In this document: piece after piece, positions 1 through 9,365 of the stretch
How the letters are laid out: each line of letters starts with the position of its first letter
Numbering within the stretch: position 1 is the stretch's first letter
Assembly (NCBI RefSeq): GCF_000687915.1
Contig: NZ_JHZY01000002.1
Coordinates: 1,841,001 to 1,905,000, forward strand
Origin: Leeuwenhoekiella sp. MAR_2009_132
Lineage (GTDB): Bacteria > Bacteroidota > Bacteroidia > Flavobacteriales > Flavobacteriaceae
Length of the DNA: 64,000 nucleotides
Direction: 5' to 3'
Notes under the pieces: generated by a model
Databases searched by the model: none
The model's input: the letters and a program-made list of their open reading frames with translations, nothing else
Told to the model about the DNA's origin: nothing
Made by a program: the position numbers and the translations under genes

Positions 1-544
1 AATTCGTTATAATATACGGTAAATTATAGGTTTCCCCATAGGCCCGTACAAAATGGTCTGAACCTGCTTTTGAAGCACTATAGGGTGAATTAGGATCGTA
101 GGCTGTAGTCTCTGTAAATAAGCCTTCTGCGCCTAAAGAACCATAAACCTCATCTGTACTAATATGATAAAATAGATTTTCAGTAAACGGAGCCTGCCAA
201 AACTTGAGACAGGTATTAAGCAAATTTACGGTGCCTATTATATTCGTTTTTACAAATATTAAAGGATCTTTAATAGAGCGATCTACGTGAGACTCTGCTG
301 CCAGATGAATTACCCTGTCAAATTTATAGGTTGCAAATAAAGCATCTAGATTTTCTAAATCATTAATATCTGCCTTAATAAAGGTGTAATTAGGAGCATT
401 TTCTATATCCCTCAAATTCTCAAGATTGCCCGCATAGGTAAGTGCATCAAGATTATAAATATGATCCTGAGGTCTATTATTTACAAAAAGTCTAACTACG
501 TGCGAGCCAATAAAACCTGCGCCTCCAGTGACTAAAATATTCAT
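1..544 (-). CDS. rfbB: dTDP-glucose 4,6-dehydratase, 3' end cut by window edge
   Basis: The reading frame starts at the ATG at 542-544 and stays open to the left edge, giving about 181 N-terminal residues. The N-terminus carries the NAD-binding glycine motif TGGAGFIGS. Further on come [11 protein letters not shown], the STDEVYG motif typical of RfbB, and the catalytic YSASK. The enzyme converts dTDP-glucose to dTDP-4-keto-6-deoxyglucose, the entry step to dTDP-rhamnose and related deoxysugars in the cytoplasm. The ATG overlaps the TGA of the upstream wecB gene by four bases (ATGA), so the two are translationally coupled in one surface-polysaccharide operon. The family call is firm. The length and downstream partners (rfbA, rfbC, rfbD would be expected) are outside the window. 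Confidence 0.93.
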   Translation of the reverse strand, partial: MNILVTGGAGFIGSHVVRLFVNNRPQDHIYNLDALTYAGNLENLRDIENAPNYTFIKADINDLENLDALFATYKFDRVIHLAAESHVDRSIKDPLIFVKTNIIGTVNLLNTCLKFWQAPFTENLFYHISTDEVYGSLGAEGLFTETTAYDPNSPYSASKAGSDHFVRAYGETYNLPYIITN

Positions 545-1668
545 AATCGCTCTTTTACTAATTGAAAAATTCGTTGTGCCGCCTTGCCATCTCCGTAAGG
601 ATTATGTGCCTGACTCATTTGGTTATAGACGGTCTTGTTGTTTAGCAAAGTTAGAATTCCTTCTTTTAATTTTTCAGGATCTGTACCTACTAACAATACG
701 GTGCCGGCTGTTACGGCTTCGGGACGCTCTGTCGTATCACGAGTTACTAAAACCGGCTTACCCAATCCCGGCGCTTCTTCCTGCACGCCGCCACTATCTG
801 TAACAATAAAATGAGCCTTATTCATAAGCCAAACAAAGTCAGGATAAGCTAAGGGGTTTATTAATGAAATATTAGCAATACCACTTAGGACTTCAGACAC
901 CACACTTTGTACATTAGGATTTAAATGTACCGGGTAAACCAGATGAATATCTGTCCTGCTTAATGCTATTTCTTTAAATACTTCGCAAATACTGCGCATT
1001 CCCGATCCAAAATTCTCGCGACGATGTCCTGTAATTACAATTAGTTTCTTGTCTAAAAACGGAATATCTTTTGCAAATGATGGCGTCTCTTGTTCTACTT
1101 TACGCACGGTAGTATGCAGAGCATCAATAACAGTATTACCGGTTACAAAGATGTTTTCTTCTTTTATATTTTCGGCTAGTAAATTTGATTTTGAAAGTTG
1201 CGTAGGTGCAAAATGAAAGTCGGTAAGTCTGCCGGTAATTTGGCGGTTCATTTCTTCGGGAAACGGAGAATGTTTATTAAACGTACGTAATCCCGCCTCA
1301 ATGTGTCCCACTTTTGCCCCCGCATAGAAAGCAGCCAGACTTGCCGCCATTGTAGTCGTAGTGTCACCGTGTACAAAAACAAGATTCGGTTTAAAATCTT
1401 CTAATGGGTTTTTAAGCGATTCTAAAACTCTGGAAGTTAAACTGTATAAATCCTGATTTTTTCGCATTAAATCCAAATCATAATCGGGTACAATTTCAAA
1501 AAAATCAAGAACCTGATCCAGCATTTCCCGATGCTGAGCGGTAATACACACTTTAGTTTTAAAAAACGCTGCATTCTTAAAAGCTGCAATTACCGGAGCC
1601 ATTTTTATAGCTTCGGGTCTGGTGCCAAAAACAAAAAGAACGCGTTTTTTATCCTTAGAGTCTTCCAT
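541..1668 (-). CDS. wecB: UDP-N-acetylglucosamine 2-epimerase (non-hydrolysing)
   Basis: At 375 residues this has the usual family length. It carries the N-terminal GTRPEAIK motif, [11 protein letters not shown] near residue 120, TGHRRENFG near 215 and [10 protein letters not shown] with TERPEA near 295-318. These are the hallmarks of the GT-B-fold enzyme that interconverts UDP-GlcNAc and UDP-ManNAc in the cytoplasm. Its start overlaps the end of the upstream dehydrogenase gene by 14 bases and its stop overlaps rfbB by four, so it is embedded in an operon. UDP-ManNAc can be oxidised to UDP-ManNAcA, and the neighbouring dehydrogenase could do that. However, the 4-epimerase further upstream argues that at least part of the set makes GalNAc-type uronates. 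Confidence 0.93.
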   Translation of the reverse strand: MEDSKDKKRVLFVFGTRPEAIKMAPVIAAFKNAAFFKTKVCITAQHREMLDQVLDFFEIVPDYDLDLMRKNQDLYSLTSRVLESLKNPLEDFKPNLVFVHGDTTTTMAASLAAFYAGAKVGHIEAGLRTFNKHSPFPEEMNRQITGRLTDFHFAPTQLSKSNLLAENIKEENIFVTGNTVIDALHTTVRKVEQETPSFAKDIPFLDKKLIVITGHRRENFGSGMRSICEVFKEIALSRTDIHLVYPVHLNPNVQSVVSEVLSGIANISLINPLAYPDFVWLMNKAHFIVTDSGGVQEEAPGLGKPVLVTRDTTERPEAVTAGTVLLVGTDPEKLKEGILTLLNNKTVYNQMSQAHNPYGDGKAAQRIFQLVKERL

Positions 1669-2926
1669 CTACTCCCTCTTTTAAAAAGCCTTTAACATCA
1701 TACACCACGGCGTTATCTGCTTTTAGGACTTCGATATCCAGACTTTCAAATTCGGTATGTCCTACCGCAAGAACAATAGCTTGAAAACGTTTATTTGGTA
1801 ACTCCTTTAAAAGTTCAAAACCGTATTCTTTTTTAACTAAATGCGCATCTGCCTGTGGGTCAAACACCGAAACATTTGCACCATATTCCTTTAAATCCTT
1901 TATAATATCTATTACGCGCGTATTGCGTACATCTGGGCAATTTTCTTTAAATGTAATTCCTAAAATAAGAATCTCGCTGTTTTTTAATTTGATATCCTTC
2001 TGAGCCATCAATTTGACAACCTGCGAAGCTACATAAGGCCCCATACTATCATTAAGCTTACGCCCCGCGAGTATAATTTCTGGGTGATACCCTACCTGCA
2101 TTGCTTTTTGAGCCAAATAATAGGGATCAACCCCTATACAATGACCACCTACAAGACCAGGCTTAAACGGAAGAAAATTCCATTTTGTACCGGCAGCTTC
2201 TAAAACCTCTTGCGTATCTATATTGAGAAGATTAAAAATTTTAGCAAGTTCATTTACAAATGCGATATTAATATCCCGTTGTGAGTTTTCAATAACCTTA
2301 GCAGCTTCTGCAACTTTAATAGAGGCTGCTTTAAAAGTACCTGCAGTAATGACCGAGGCATATAGCGCATCAATTTTACTGGCGATTTCTTCAGTAGAGC
2401 CCGAAGTTACCTTTCTTATTTTATCAACGGTATGAGTTTTATCACCGGGATTTATACGCTCTGGAGAATAACCTGCATAAAAATGCTCATTATATCTTAA
2501 GCCCGATATTTTCTCAAGTATTGGAATACAAATCTCTTCTGTTACACCAGGATAAACTGTAGATTCATAAATGACGATGTCATCTTCCTTTAAAAAAGTT
2601 GCGACAAGTTCGCTGGCTTTAATTAACGGGGTTAAATCTGGAGTGTTATTTTGATCAATTGGTGTAGGTACGGTAACTATAAATACAGAGACATTGGCAA
2701 GGTCATCTGGTGACGCGGTACAGTAAAGACCACATTCTTCAGTATTTGTTTGTTTTAAAACTGAAGTAAGCACGTACGCATCAAGTTCACCGGTATGATC
2801 ATAGCCGGTTTTTAAAGCTTCGATACGTGATGTGTTTATATCAAAACCCACTACAGAATAACGGGTCGCAAACAAACGAGCTAATGGAAGCCCTACATAC
2901 CCCAACCCAATAATACCAAGTCTCAT
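1655..2926 (-). CDS. UDP-N-acetylhexosamine 6-dehydrogenase (TviB/WbpA type)
   Basis: This 423-residue nucleotide-sugar dehydrogenase begins with the Rossmann motif [10 protein letters not shown] at residues 7-16. Near residue 260 it has the catalytic cysteine in the motif [12 protein letters not shown]. The C-terminal UDP-binding domain includes the conserved stretch [16 protein letters not shown]. Members oxidise C6 of UDP-GlcNAc, UDP-GalNAc or UDP-ManNAc with two NAD+ to give the uronic acid. The gene lies seven bases after the epimerase gene and overlaps wecB. The order epimerase-dehydrogenase recalls the Vi antigen pair TviC/TviB (UDP-GlcNAc to UDP-GalNAcA). The wecB neighbour also allows UDP-ManNAcA formation. 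The exact substrate cannot be settled from motifs. Confidence 0.88.
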   Translation of the reverse strand: MRLGIIGLGYVGLPLARLFATRYSVVGFDINTSRIEALKTGYDHTGELDAYVLTSVLKQTNTEECGLYCTASPDDLANVSVFIVTVPTPIDQNNTPDLTPLIKASELVATFLKEDDIVIYESTVYPGVTEEICIPILEKISGLRYNEHFYAGYSPERINPGDKTHTVDKIRKVTSGSTEEIASKIDALYASVITAGTFKAASIKVAEAAKVIENSQRDINIAFVNELAKIFNLLNIDTQEVLEAAGTKWNFLPFKPGLVGGHCIGVDPYYLAQKAMQVGYHPEIILAGRKLNDSMGPYVASQVVKLMAQKDIKLKNSEILILGITFKENCPDVRNTRVIDIIKDLKEYGANVSVFDPQADAHLVKKEYGFELLKELPNKRFQAIVLAVGHTEFESLDIEVLKADNAVVYDVKGFLKEGVDGRL

Positions 2927-2932
2927 TATTCT

Positions 2933-3934
2933 TTATGATTTCAAATTTTTTATATACCATTCAACCGTTATGTCTAAGCCTTGTGCCAGACTGTACTCGG
3001 GATTATAACCAAATAAGTTGCGCGCTTTTGTAATAGAAGCAAGTGAGTGAGGTACATCTCCTGCACGTTCTGGTCCAAAAACAGGCTGTAAATCCTGTAT
3101 TGTAGTATCGTAATTGAGCAATCTGTGTTTTAATAAATTTACCAGTTCTATAAGAGAAGTCTGTGCCGCACAAGCCACATTATAAATCTCATTTAAAACA
3201 CAGTCGCTGGTTGCTGCCAAAGCTAGCAAATTTGCCTGAACGACATTCTCTATAAAGGTATAATCACGAGAAAATGATCCGTCACCATTAATTACAGGAG
3301 CTTGATGATTAATTAAAGCCTGAAGAAATTTTGGAATTACTGCAGCATATGAACCGTTTATGTCCTGCTTCGGACCAAAAACATTAAAGTATCTTAACCC
3401 AATGCTATTAAAATCATAGGTTCTCTTATAAACTGCGGCATATTTTTCATTACCTAGTTTCGTCAAGGCGTAAGGAGAAAGCGGCTCTCCAAATTCACTT
3501 TCTATCTTAGGCAATGCATTTGAACTTCCGTAGGTTGAAGAGCTAGCTGCATAAACAAAGTTTTTTACTTTAGCTTTTCGTGCGGCATCAATAACATTTA
3601 AAAAACCTGTACTATTTACTGCGTGTGTAAGTAGAGGGTTTTCGATACTACGGGGAACAGATCCCAACGCAGCCTGATGGCTTACAAAATCACAATCTGC
3701 AGTTGCAGCAAGACACGTTTCATAATCTCTTATATCTCCTTCAATCAATTCAAACAATGGATTTTGTTTAAATTCTAAAATGTTTTCTAGCTTTCCTGTT
3801 GAAAAGTTATCGAGACACCGCACGCGTGCACCCAAATTGAGAAGGGTTTCTACTAAATGAGAACCAATAAATCCTGCACCGCCAGTTACCAGGACCAACT
3901 TATCTTCAAAATTAAAAACGTCTGAATAGATCAT
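2933..3934 (-). CDS. NAD-dependent UDP-sugar 4-epimerase (TviC/WbpP-like SDR)
   Basis: This extended short-chain dehydrogenase has the NAD motif TGGAGFIGS at the N-terminus, the substrate serines in AASSSTYGSS and the catalytic tyrosine/lysine in SPYALTK. It ends with a C-terminal substrate-binding domain. It most resembles the 4-epimerases acting on UDP-GlcNAc or UDP-GlcNAcA (TviC/WbpP/GalE relatives). The open frame extends upstream to 3997, but the ATG at 3932-3934 gives a 333-residue protein with the normal short lead into the first beta strand, so I prefer it. It is the first gene of the leftward operon epimerase-dehydrogenase-wecB-rfbB. The gap to the next gene is only six bases. The substrate is inferred from context. 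Confidence 0.82.
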   Translation of the reverse strand: MIYSDVFNFEDKLVLVTGGAGFIGSHLVETLLNLGARVRCLDNFSTGKLENILEFKQNPLFELIEGDIRDYETCLAATADCDFVSHQAALGSVPRSIENPLLTHAVNSTGFLNVIDAARKAKVKNFVYAASSSTYGSSNALPKIESEFGEPLSPYALTKLGNEKYAAVYKRTYDFNSIGLRYFNVFGPKQDINGSYAAVIPKFLQALINHQAPVINGDGSFSRDYTFIENVVQANLLALAATSDCVLNEIYNVACAAQTSLIELVNLLKHRLLNYDTTIQDLQPVFGPERAGDVPHSLASITKARNLFGYNPEYSLAQGLDITVEWYIKNLKS

Positions 3935-4146
3935 AAGGGGGATGATTTTGTCATCTACGAATATAGACTTTGTCCAGCCTATATTCAAACTTAACATTTA
4001 TTAACATAAGGTTGTAGTTACCAATTACTTGGGAAGATTTAACATATTTATCCTGACGTCGTTAAATTTATATTAAACGGTAACTACTGCTATTTTATAG
4101 GGGTTAACAATGGTAAATTTGACTGAAACAAAAAATACATAATACT

Positions 4147-4638
4147 ATGAATTATCTCAATCTAGATACAGCTAAAACGAAAAAAACCGTTAATGAGTTA
4201 AACATATTACTCGCTGATTATCACCTATATTACCAGAAATTAAGAAATTTTCATTGGAATATTATTGGTGAAAATTTCTTTGATCTGCATATTAAATTTG
4301 AAGAAATGTATAACGATACATTAATAAAAATTGATGAAGTTGCTGAGCGCATTCTTACGCTAAGATTTCAACCGGTAAGCAATTTGAGCGATTATATTAA
4401 AATGTCTGAAATTAAAGAATCGCCGAGTGAAATTAAGGATAGTGAAATGATTGAAGTTTTACTCGAAGACCACGGCACTTTACTTGTTCAAATGCGCAAA
4501 ACTGTCGAAACTGCAGATGCCGGCGGTGATGAAGGAACTATAGACTTGTTAGGCGCCTACATTAGAGAATTGGAAAAAACAAGCTGGATGTTAGATACTT
4601 GGAAAATGAACAAAACTTCAAACCACAAAAAATCGTAA
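4147..4638 (+). CDS. dps: Dps-family ferritin-like DNA-protection protein
   Basis: The 163-residue length is normal for Dps. The signature N-terminal half is present: FHWNIIGENFFDLHIKFEEMY at roughly residues 39-59, followed by DEVAERI. It contains the histidine, aspartate and glutamate ligands of the inter-subunit ferroxidase centre. Dps proteins form dodecamers that oxidise Fe(II) with hydrogen peroxide, store the ferric core and protect the nucleoid in starvation and oxidative stress. The upstream gap of about 210 bases to the divergent polysaccharide operon is AT-rich, and I could not assign a convincing promoter in it. An MscS-type channel gene follows 27 bases later, which suggests a small stress-related transcription unit. 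Confidence 0.9.
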   Translation: MNYLNLDTAKTKKTVNELNILLADYHLYYQKLRNFHWNIIGENFFDLHIKFEEMYNDTLIKIDEVAERILTLRFQPVSNLSDYIKMSEIKESPSEIKDSEMIEVLLEDHGTLLVQMRKTVETADAGGDEGTIDLLGAYIRELEKTSWMLDTWKMNKTSNHKKS

Positions 4639-4665
4639 ATTATTAAACAACACTAAAAACACTAT

Positions 4666-5613
4666 ATGTATATTTTACAAGAAGCAGGTGACAAGGATTG
4701 GGTATTTGCCGGATTTGATTTTCATAAACTAGTAGATAAATTACAGGGATGGGGTGAGAGCTTTATTTTAAGACTTCCTAATTTTGTAATAGCCGTTTTG
4801 GTTTTTATCGCCTTTTGGATTCTTGCTAAATATGTTTCAAAATTTGTGCGCAGAATCTTAATGCGCACAGTTAAGCAAGATTCTATACGCGTAATGGCGG
4901 GTAAAACTTCTTTTGCGGTTACTGTTCTTGTAGGCTTCTTTGTTGCATTAGGTATAATGGATCTGGATAAAGTTCTTACCTCTGTACTGGCCGGTGCCGG
5001 TGTTGTAGGTCTTGCCATAGGTCTAGCCTTACAGGGAACGCTTAACAATACATTTAGTGGTGTTATACTTAGCTTTATGCCCAGACTACAACTGGGTGAT
5101 TGGGTAGAATCTAACGATTATTCAGGATTCGTAGATGAGATTACCTTACGTAATGTCACACTAAAGCAGTCTGACAATAATTATGTTATTATACCTAACT
5201 CTAACATCGTTGATTCTCCTTTTAAAAACTGGAGTCAGACTGCACGATCACGTGTTTTTATAAATTGTGGTGTGGGTTATGAGTCTGATCTAGAGCAAGT
5301 AAAAAAATTAACCTTAGAGACGTTAGCAGCAGAATTTGAGCAATCTCCCGGCGAGGAAATAGAATTTTTCTATGAAGAGTTTGGAGACAGTTCTATAAAC
5401 TTTGTTGCGCGTTTTTGGTTTCCTGTTACTAAGCGTAGAGATATGCTGGTAGCACAGGATAGAGCTATTATTGCCATTAAAAAAGCGTTTGATGCTAATG
5501 ATATTAATATACCATTCCCAATACGTACATTAGATTTTGGTAAAAATAAATTTAGGTCTGAAACTATAAACATTTCAAACGCTAATGGTTCAGATTTTAG
5601 CCAGGAAAGCTAA
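4666..5613 (+). CDS. Small-conductance mechanosensitive channel, MscS family
   Basis: This 315-residue membrane protein has hydrophobic segments near residues 38-58 and 80-100. The third is the glycine/alanine-rich pore helix at about 105-130 (VLAGAGVVGLAIGLALQG), the defining feature of MscS. The cytoplasmic beta domain follows with GDWVE and the IPNS motif. MscS channels open under membrane tension and release solutes on hypo-osmotic shock. The stop codon shares a base with the ATG of the downstream lipoprotein gene (TAATG), so translation of the two is likely coupled. An N-terminal aromatic-rich stretch of about 35 residues precedes the first helix. Confidence 0.9.
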   Translation: MYILQEAGDKDWVFAGFDFHKLVDKLQGWGESFILRLPNFVIAVLVFIAFWILAKYVSKFVRRILMRTVKQDSIRVMAGKTSFAVTVLVGFFVALGIMDLDKVLTSVLAGAGVVGLAIGLALQGTLNNTFSGVILSFMPRLQLGDWVESNDYSGFVDEITLRNVTLKQSDNNYVIIPNSNIVDSPFKNWSQTARSRVFINCGVGYESDLEQVKKLTLETLAAEFEQSPGEEIEFFYEEFGDSSINFVARFWFPVTKRRDMLVAQDRAIIAIKKAFDANDINIPFPIRTLDFGKNKFRSETINISNANGSDFSQES

Positions 5614-6482
5614 TGATCAATATCAAGTATATACTCGTAACTTTATTATTGGTAAGCTTTACTAGTTGCCAAAATTATGGCGAGTTAACTAAAATAGGTA
5701 GTCTCACCCGAGATCTTGCTGAGGTTTCGGGTATTGCTACATTTAGCAATGATTCACTTATTTATGCTATCGCAGATCACGGAAATCCTAATAGTATTTA
5801 TGGCATTACTAAAACCGGTGAAATTAGACGTGAAATCGTAATTAAAAATGCACCTAATGAAGATTGGGAAGATTTAGCTACAGATTATGCTGGTAACCTC
5901 TATATCTCAGATACAGGCAATAATGAAAATGACCGTAAAGATCAATTCATTTACATTCTAGACAACTTTAAAAATTCAATAAAAAATTCTGATACACTTA
6001 GTGCATCTAAAATTGTTTTCACACTTTCTGATCAGAAAGAATACCCACCTAATTTAAGAGACCTTAATTTTGATATTGAAGCGCTTATTTATAAAGATGC
6101 TTATCTCTATATGTTCACCCGTAATAGAAGTCGCAATTTTGATGGTATTACTAAATTATATAAGTTACCGGCACGAGAAGGCGCCTATGAGGCTCAACTT
6201 ATAGCAAAATACACCGTTTGTGATAATTTAGAAACCTGCGCAATTACAGGAGCTGCTTTATCTCCTAATGGAAAAACCCTGATTCTTTTAACATCAAGTA
6301 AAGTGATTAAATTTTCAGGATTTAAGAATGATAATTTTTTCTCCGGCTACGTGGAATCTATTCCCTTCGGAAATACTTCAAGAAAAGAAGGTGTTACGTT
6401 TAAAAATGATTCTACGCTATATGTAGTTGATGAGATAAGAGCTCAAACGGGTGGAAATCTATATGAATTTAATTTATATTAG
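5613..6482 (+). CDS. Predicted lipoprotein, beta-propeller-like, function unknown
   Basis: This 289-residue protein has a signal peptide ending in the SPase II box FTSC with cysteine 19, so it should be lipid-anchored in the periplasm or outer membrane. The body has repeated short strands rich in D, G, N and Y, such as IYAIADHGNPNSIYGI and LYISDTGNNEND. This suggests a six- or seven-bladed propeller like those of SdiA-regulated or NHL-type proteins. I cannot name a substrate or reaction. The start overlaps the MscS stop by one base (TAATG), indicating translational coupling and possibly a shared role at the envelope. No catalytic motif was recognised. Confidence 0.65.
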   Translation: MINIKYILVTLLLVSFTSCQNYGELTKIGSLTRDLAEVSGIATFSNDSLIYAIADHGNPNSIYGITKTGEIRREIVIKNAPNEDWEDLATDYAGNLYISDTGNNENDRKDQFIYILDNFKNSIKNSDTLSASKIVFTLSDQKEYPPNLRDLNFDIEALIYKDAYLYMFTRNRSRNFDGITKLYKLPAREGAYEAQLIAKYTVCDNLETCAITGAALSPNGKTLILLTSSKVIKFSGFKNDNFFSGYVESIPFGNTSRKEGVTFKNDSTLYVVDEIRAQTGGNLYEFNLY

Positions 6483-6574
6483 ATTTCAAATTTCAGTTTA
6501 AGTTGAATTAGCACTTACAACAATCTTCTTTCAATTCCGTTTTATAGTATTTTAGCACAAAAGCATGCTATACT

Positions 6575-7717
6575 ATGACTCCTGAGCAAATAGAATCTTT
6601 AAAGGCTGAAAATGAAAAACTAAAATCCATACTTGGTGAGCAAGAGAAACGAAAGAAAAAACGCCGAAGTCTGGGCTGGAATTTTCTGAAAAGATCTTCC
6701 GGTTACGTACTGGGTTCCCAGCTTAAACAAAGTATAGAACGTTTTCTCGAGGAGATGGCAGAACAGCAACGCGTCTCTAGAGATACGCTTTCAGACTTAC
6801 TAACAAGCATAATAATACGGCTTACTCGTGTAGGTTTTTTGCTGGTAATTACAGCAATTCTCCCTTCTATTCTTCTTATTTTTCAAACTTATTACCTTGC
6901 CAAACAAAACACGCTAATTACAGGACAAAGCGAAATGTTTAGACAGCAAAATAACCGTCTTGATCAACAAACTTATTTACAGGAAGCAGACCGTCGTGGA
7001 CAAACGCTTTTGTTAATGGATAATATGCTGAAAGAAATTAATGATGAAGTTGCTCGTGACCCACAGAATAAGTTGAATGATGCCACGGCCGGCAGATTAA
7101 TTGCTTTGAGTAAAATATTAAAACCTTATCGCTATCTCGAAAATGACAGTTTAACCAAAAACATTGTAAGCCCAGAACGCGGCTATCTGTTAATCTCACT
7201 TCTCGAAACAGGAATAAATTTAAGAAATAGCGCCAGATCACGAGCTAATGGAATTCTACTTGAGCGACTCGATTTTACCTATTCTGAATTGCGTAATATC
7301 GCACTTAAGAAGGCAGATTTAATTGAAATAGACCTTTCTTTTGCAGATTTGAGAAACTCAAGTTTTAACGGTACAGATTTTGAAAAAGCAACGCTGCACA
7401 AGGCTGCAATGTCTGACACAGACTTAAGTTATGTAAGTTTTAAAAATGCAGATTTGAGTAATTCAGATTTACAAAATGCTATATTGGACCACGGCAATCT
7501 TCAAAAAGCAAATCTGGCCACAACAGATTTACGTAACGTAAGTCTTTCTAAAACCACTTTGAAAGGCGCCGATTTTACAAATGCACGTGTGCACAAAACA
7601 TTTGAAAGAGATGCGAAAATGCAATTGAATGAAGACCAAAGTTCCTGGCTTTTTAATACTTACAAGGTTGAAGAAGTAGATGATGACCATTATCAATTAC
7701 TTCCTATAAGAAACTAA
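6575..7717 (+). CDS. Pentapeptide-repeat membrane protein with coiled-coil segments
   Basis: The 380 residues fall into four parts. First comes a charged coiled coil at 3-30. Then a basic region leads to a transmembrane helix at about 90-112. A second helical stretch, rich in Q and N, spans about 113-230. Last is a run of pentapeptide repeats at about 235-345, matching A(D/N)LXX, for example ADLSNSDLQNAIL and GADFTNARV. Such repeats fold into a right-handed quadrilateral beta helix used for protein binding. With one helix the repeats and the N-terminus should lie on opposite sides of the inner membrane. No enzymatic motif is visible. It sits 92 bases after the lipoprotein gene and is followed by a terminator. 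Confidence 0.75.
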   Translation: MTPEQIESLKAENEKLKSILGEQEKRKKKRRSLGWNFLKRSSGYVLGSQLKQSIERFLEEMAEQQRVSRDTLSDLLTSIIIRLTRVGFLLVITAILPSILLIFQTYYLAKQNTLITGQSEMFRQQNNRLDQQTYLQEADRRGQTLLLMDNMLKEINDEVARDPQNKLNDATAGRLIALSKILKPYRYLENDSLTKNIVSPERGYLLISLLETGINLRNSARSRANGILLERLDFTYSELRNIALKKADLIEIDLSFADLRNSSFNGTDFEKATLHKAAMSDTDLSYVSFKNADLSNSDLQNAILDHGNLQKANLATTDLRNVSLSKTTLKGADFTNARVHKTFERDAKMQLNEDQSSWLFNTYKVEEVDDDHYQLLPIRN

Positions 7718-7751
7718 AAAAGAGCGTATTCTAGGGAATACACTCTTTTTT
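7716..7751. terminator. Bidirectional intrinsic terminator between convergent genes
   Basis: The inverted repeat AAAAAAGAGCGTATTC / GAATACACTCTTTTTT is separated by a four-base loop (TAGG) and has one mispaired position. It lies between the stop of the pentapeptide gene (+) and the stop of the GNAT-nitrilase gene (-). The A and T tracts on either side give a U-run for each transcript. Confidence 0.85.
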
Positions 7752-7769
7752 AAGTCTTGAATTTTAATA

Positions 7770-9332
7770 TTATTTTTTCTTTAAAAGTTTCAGCTGAAAT
7801 AAATCTTTACGACGGTCATTAAGATTGTGCACGCTTCCAAATTGATTCAATTCTTTTAGTAAATCTAGATCTACATCTGCAACAAGAATCATTTCTGCAT
7901 TAGGTGTAGCTTCTGCTTTTACCCCATTAGTAGGAAACTGAAAATCGCAAGGAGTAAGTACCATACTTTGTGCGAACTGCATATCCATATTATGTACTTT
8001 AGGTATATTACCTACGCTACCTGCAATCGCAACATAGCATTCGTTCTCAATCGCTCGTGCCTGTGCGCAATGACGTACCCGGCTGTATCCGTTTTGGGTA
8101 TCTGTAAGAAAAGGAACAAAAAGAATATCCATTCCTTCATCTGCAAGAATTCTACTCAATTCAGGGAACTCAACATCATAACAAATTAGTATTCCTATTT
8201 TACCACAGTCTGTATTAAATGTTTTTAAAGCATCACCACCAGTCATACCCCAAACTTTAGCCTCATCTGGTGTAACGTGGAGTTTGTAAAATTTCTCAAC
8301 AGTACCATCGCGCTTGCATAAGAAGCCTACATTGTATAGCGTACCATTTTCTATATACGGCATACTACCGGTAATAATATTTATGTTATAACTCACAGAA
8401 AGTTCAGAAAAACGATCGCGTATGCGCTCTGTGTACTTTGCCAACTCACGTATCGCATCGGGTTCAGAAAGATGGTTGTATGCGGCCATAAGCGGCGCAT
8501 TAAAAAACTCTGGGAACAATGCAAAATCTGAGCGATAACCCGAAATAGTATCTATAAAATACTCTGCCTGCTCAATAAGCTCTTCAAAGTTTTTATAGGT
8601 ACGCATTTGCCATTGCACCAGACCTAACCGCACTACTGTTTTAATAGCATTCGGTTTTTTTATGGGCTTTTGATAGTAAATATTATCCCATTCAAGCAAA
8701 GCTGCATAATCTTTAGACTGCCTGTCCCCTTCCAGGTAATTCGTAATTATTCGTTTTACGTGAAAATCATTACTCAATTGAAAATCAAGCACGGGATCAT
8801 TAATTTCCCGCGTGCGTACTTTTTCTATGTATTGTTTGGGGGTAAGGTCTTTTGCATACTGATGGTAATTAGGCAATCTACCTCCAAAAACGATACGTTC
8901 CAGATTCAGGTTTTCGCACAATTCTTTACGGTAATCATAAAGTCTGCGACCTATACGCATCCCTCTGTACTGGTGTGCAATAAATATGTCTATACCATAA
9001 AGTACATTTCCTTTAGGTGTGTGTGTACTAAAGGATTCGTTGCCTGTAATCTGGGCGTAGGTATGCGAGTCTTTAAACTTCTCATAATCAACAATAATTG
9101 ACAATGCACACCCGGCAATCTCGCCATTTACTTTAACTACAACCTGACCTTCCGGAAAAATGGATATTAGTTTTTGCAATTCTTTCTTCTTCCAGTAAGG
9201 GTCTGGTATATTAGGATATACCGCAATCATTATTTCCTTTAGTTCTTCAAAATCTTTCAATTTTAAATACTCAAGGTTAATCGTATCTACGCGATCTGGC
9301 TTATCCACGTTATCTATATCAATATTTTCCAT
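7770..9332 (-). CDS. GNAT acetyltransferase-carbon-nitrogen hydrolase (nitrilase) fusion
   Basis: This 520-residue protein has two domains. Residues about 18-170 form a GNAT domain with the acetyl-CoA loop in YRGMRIGRRLYDY. Residues about 230-510 form a nitrilase-superfamily domain with the complete Glu-Lys-Cys set: FPEFF, the lysine in YKLHVTPDEA, and CYDVEFPEL. Nitrilase-superfamily enzymes hydrolyse amides or nitriles, and the GNAT part should acylate or bind an amine. The same fusion is known in other bacteria, but its substrate is not established to my knowledge. There is no signal peptide, so it is cytoplasmic. It lies 33 bases after the phosphoesterase-barrel gene and may be cotranscribed with it. 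Confidence 0.87.
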   Translation of the reverse strand: MENIDIDNVDKPDRVDTINLEYLKLKDFEELKEIMIAVYPNIPDPYWKKKELQKLISIFPEGQVVVKVNGEIAGCALSIIVDYEKFKDSHTYAQITGNESFSTHTPKGNVLYGIDIFIAHQYRGMRIGRRLYDYRKELCENLNLERIVFGGRLPNYHQYAKDLTPKQYIEKVRTREINDPVLDFQLSNDFHVKRIITNYLEGDRQSKDYAALLEWDNIYYQKPIKKPNAIKTVVRLGLVQWQMRTYKNFEELIEQAEYFIDTISGYRSDFALFPEFFNAPLMAAYNHLSEPDAIRELAKYTERIRDRFSELSVSYNINIITGSMPYIENGTLYNVGFLCKRDGTVEKFYKLHVTPDEAKVWGMTGGDALKTFNTDCGKIGILICYDVEFPELSRILADEGMDILFVPFLTDTQNGYSRVRHCAQARAIENECYVAIAGSVGNIPKVHNMDMQFAQSMVLTPCDFQFPTNGVKAEATPNAEMILVADVDLDLLKELNQFGSVHNLNDRRKDLFQLKLLKKK

Positions 9333-9365
9333 AATTAGTTATATGCCTTTCGGCGAAATTTTCAA

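Noticed and set aside
7303..7605. DNA tandem repeat in the pentapeptide protein gene
   Set aside because: The periodicity is at the protein level (five-residue pattern); the DNA copies are too diverged to count as a nucleotide repeat.
8670..9101. 143-codon open frame antisense to the GNAT-nitrilase gene
   Set aside because: It lies wholly inside a well-supported gene on the other strand, has no recognisable domain, and its composition is that of a reverse-complement shadow.
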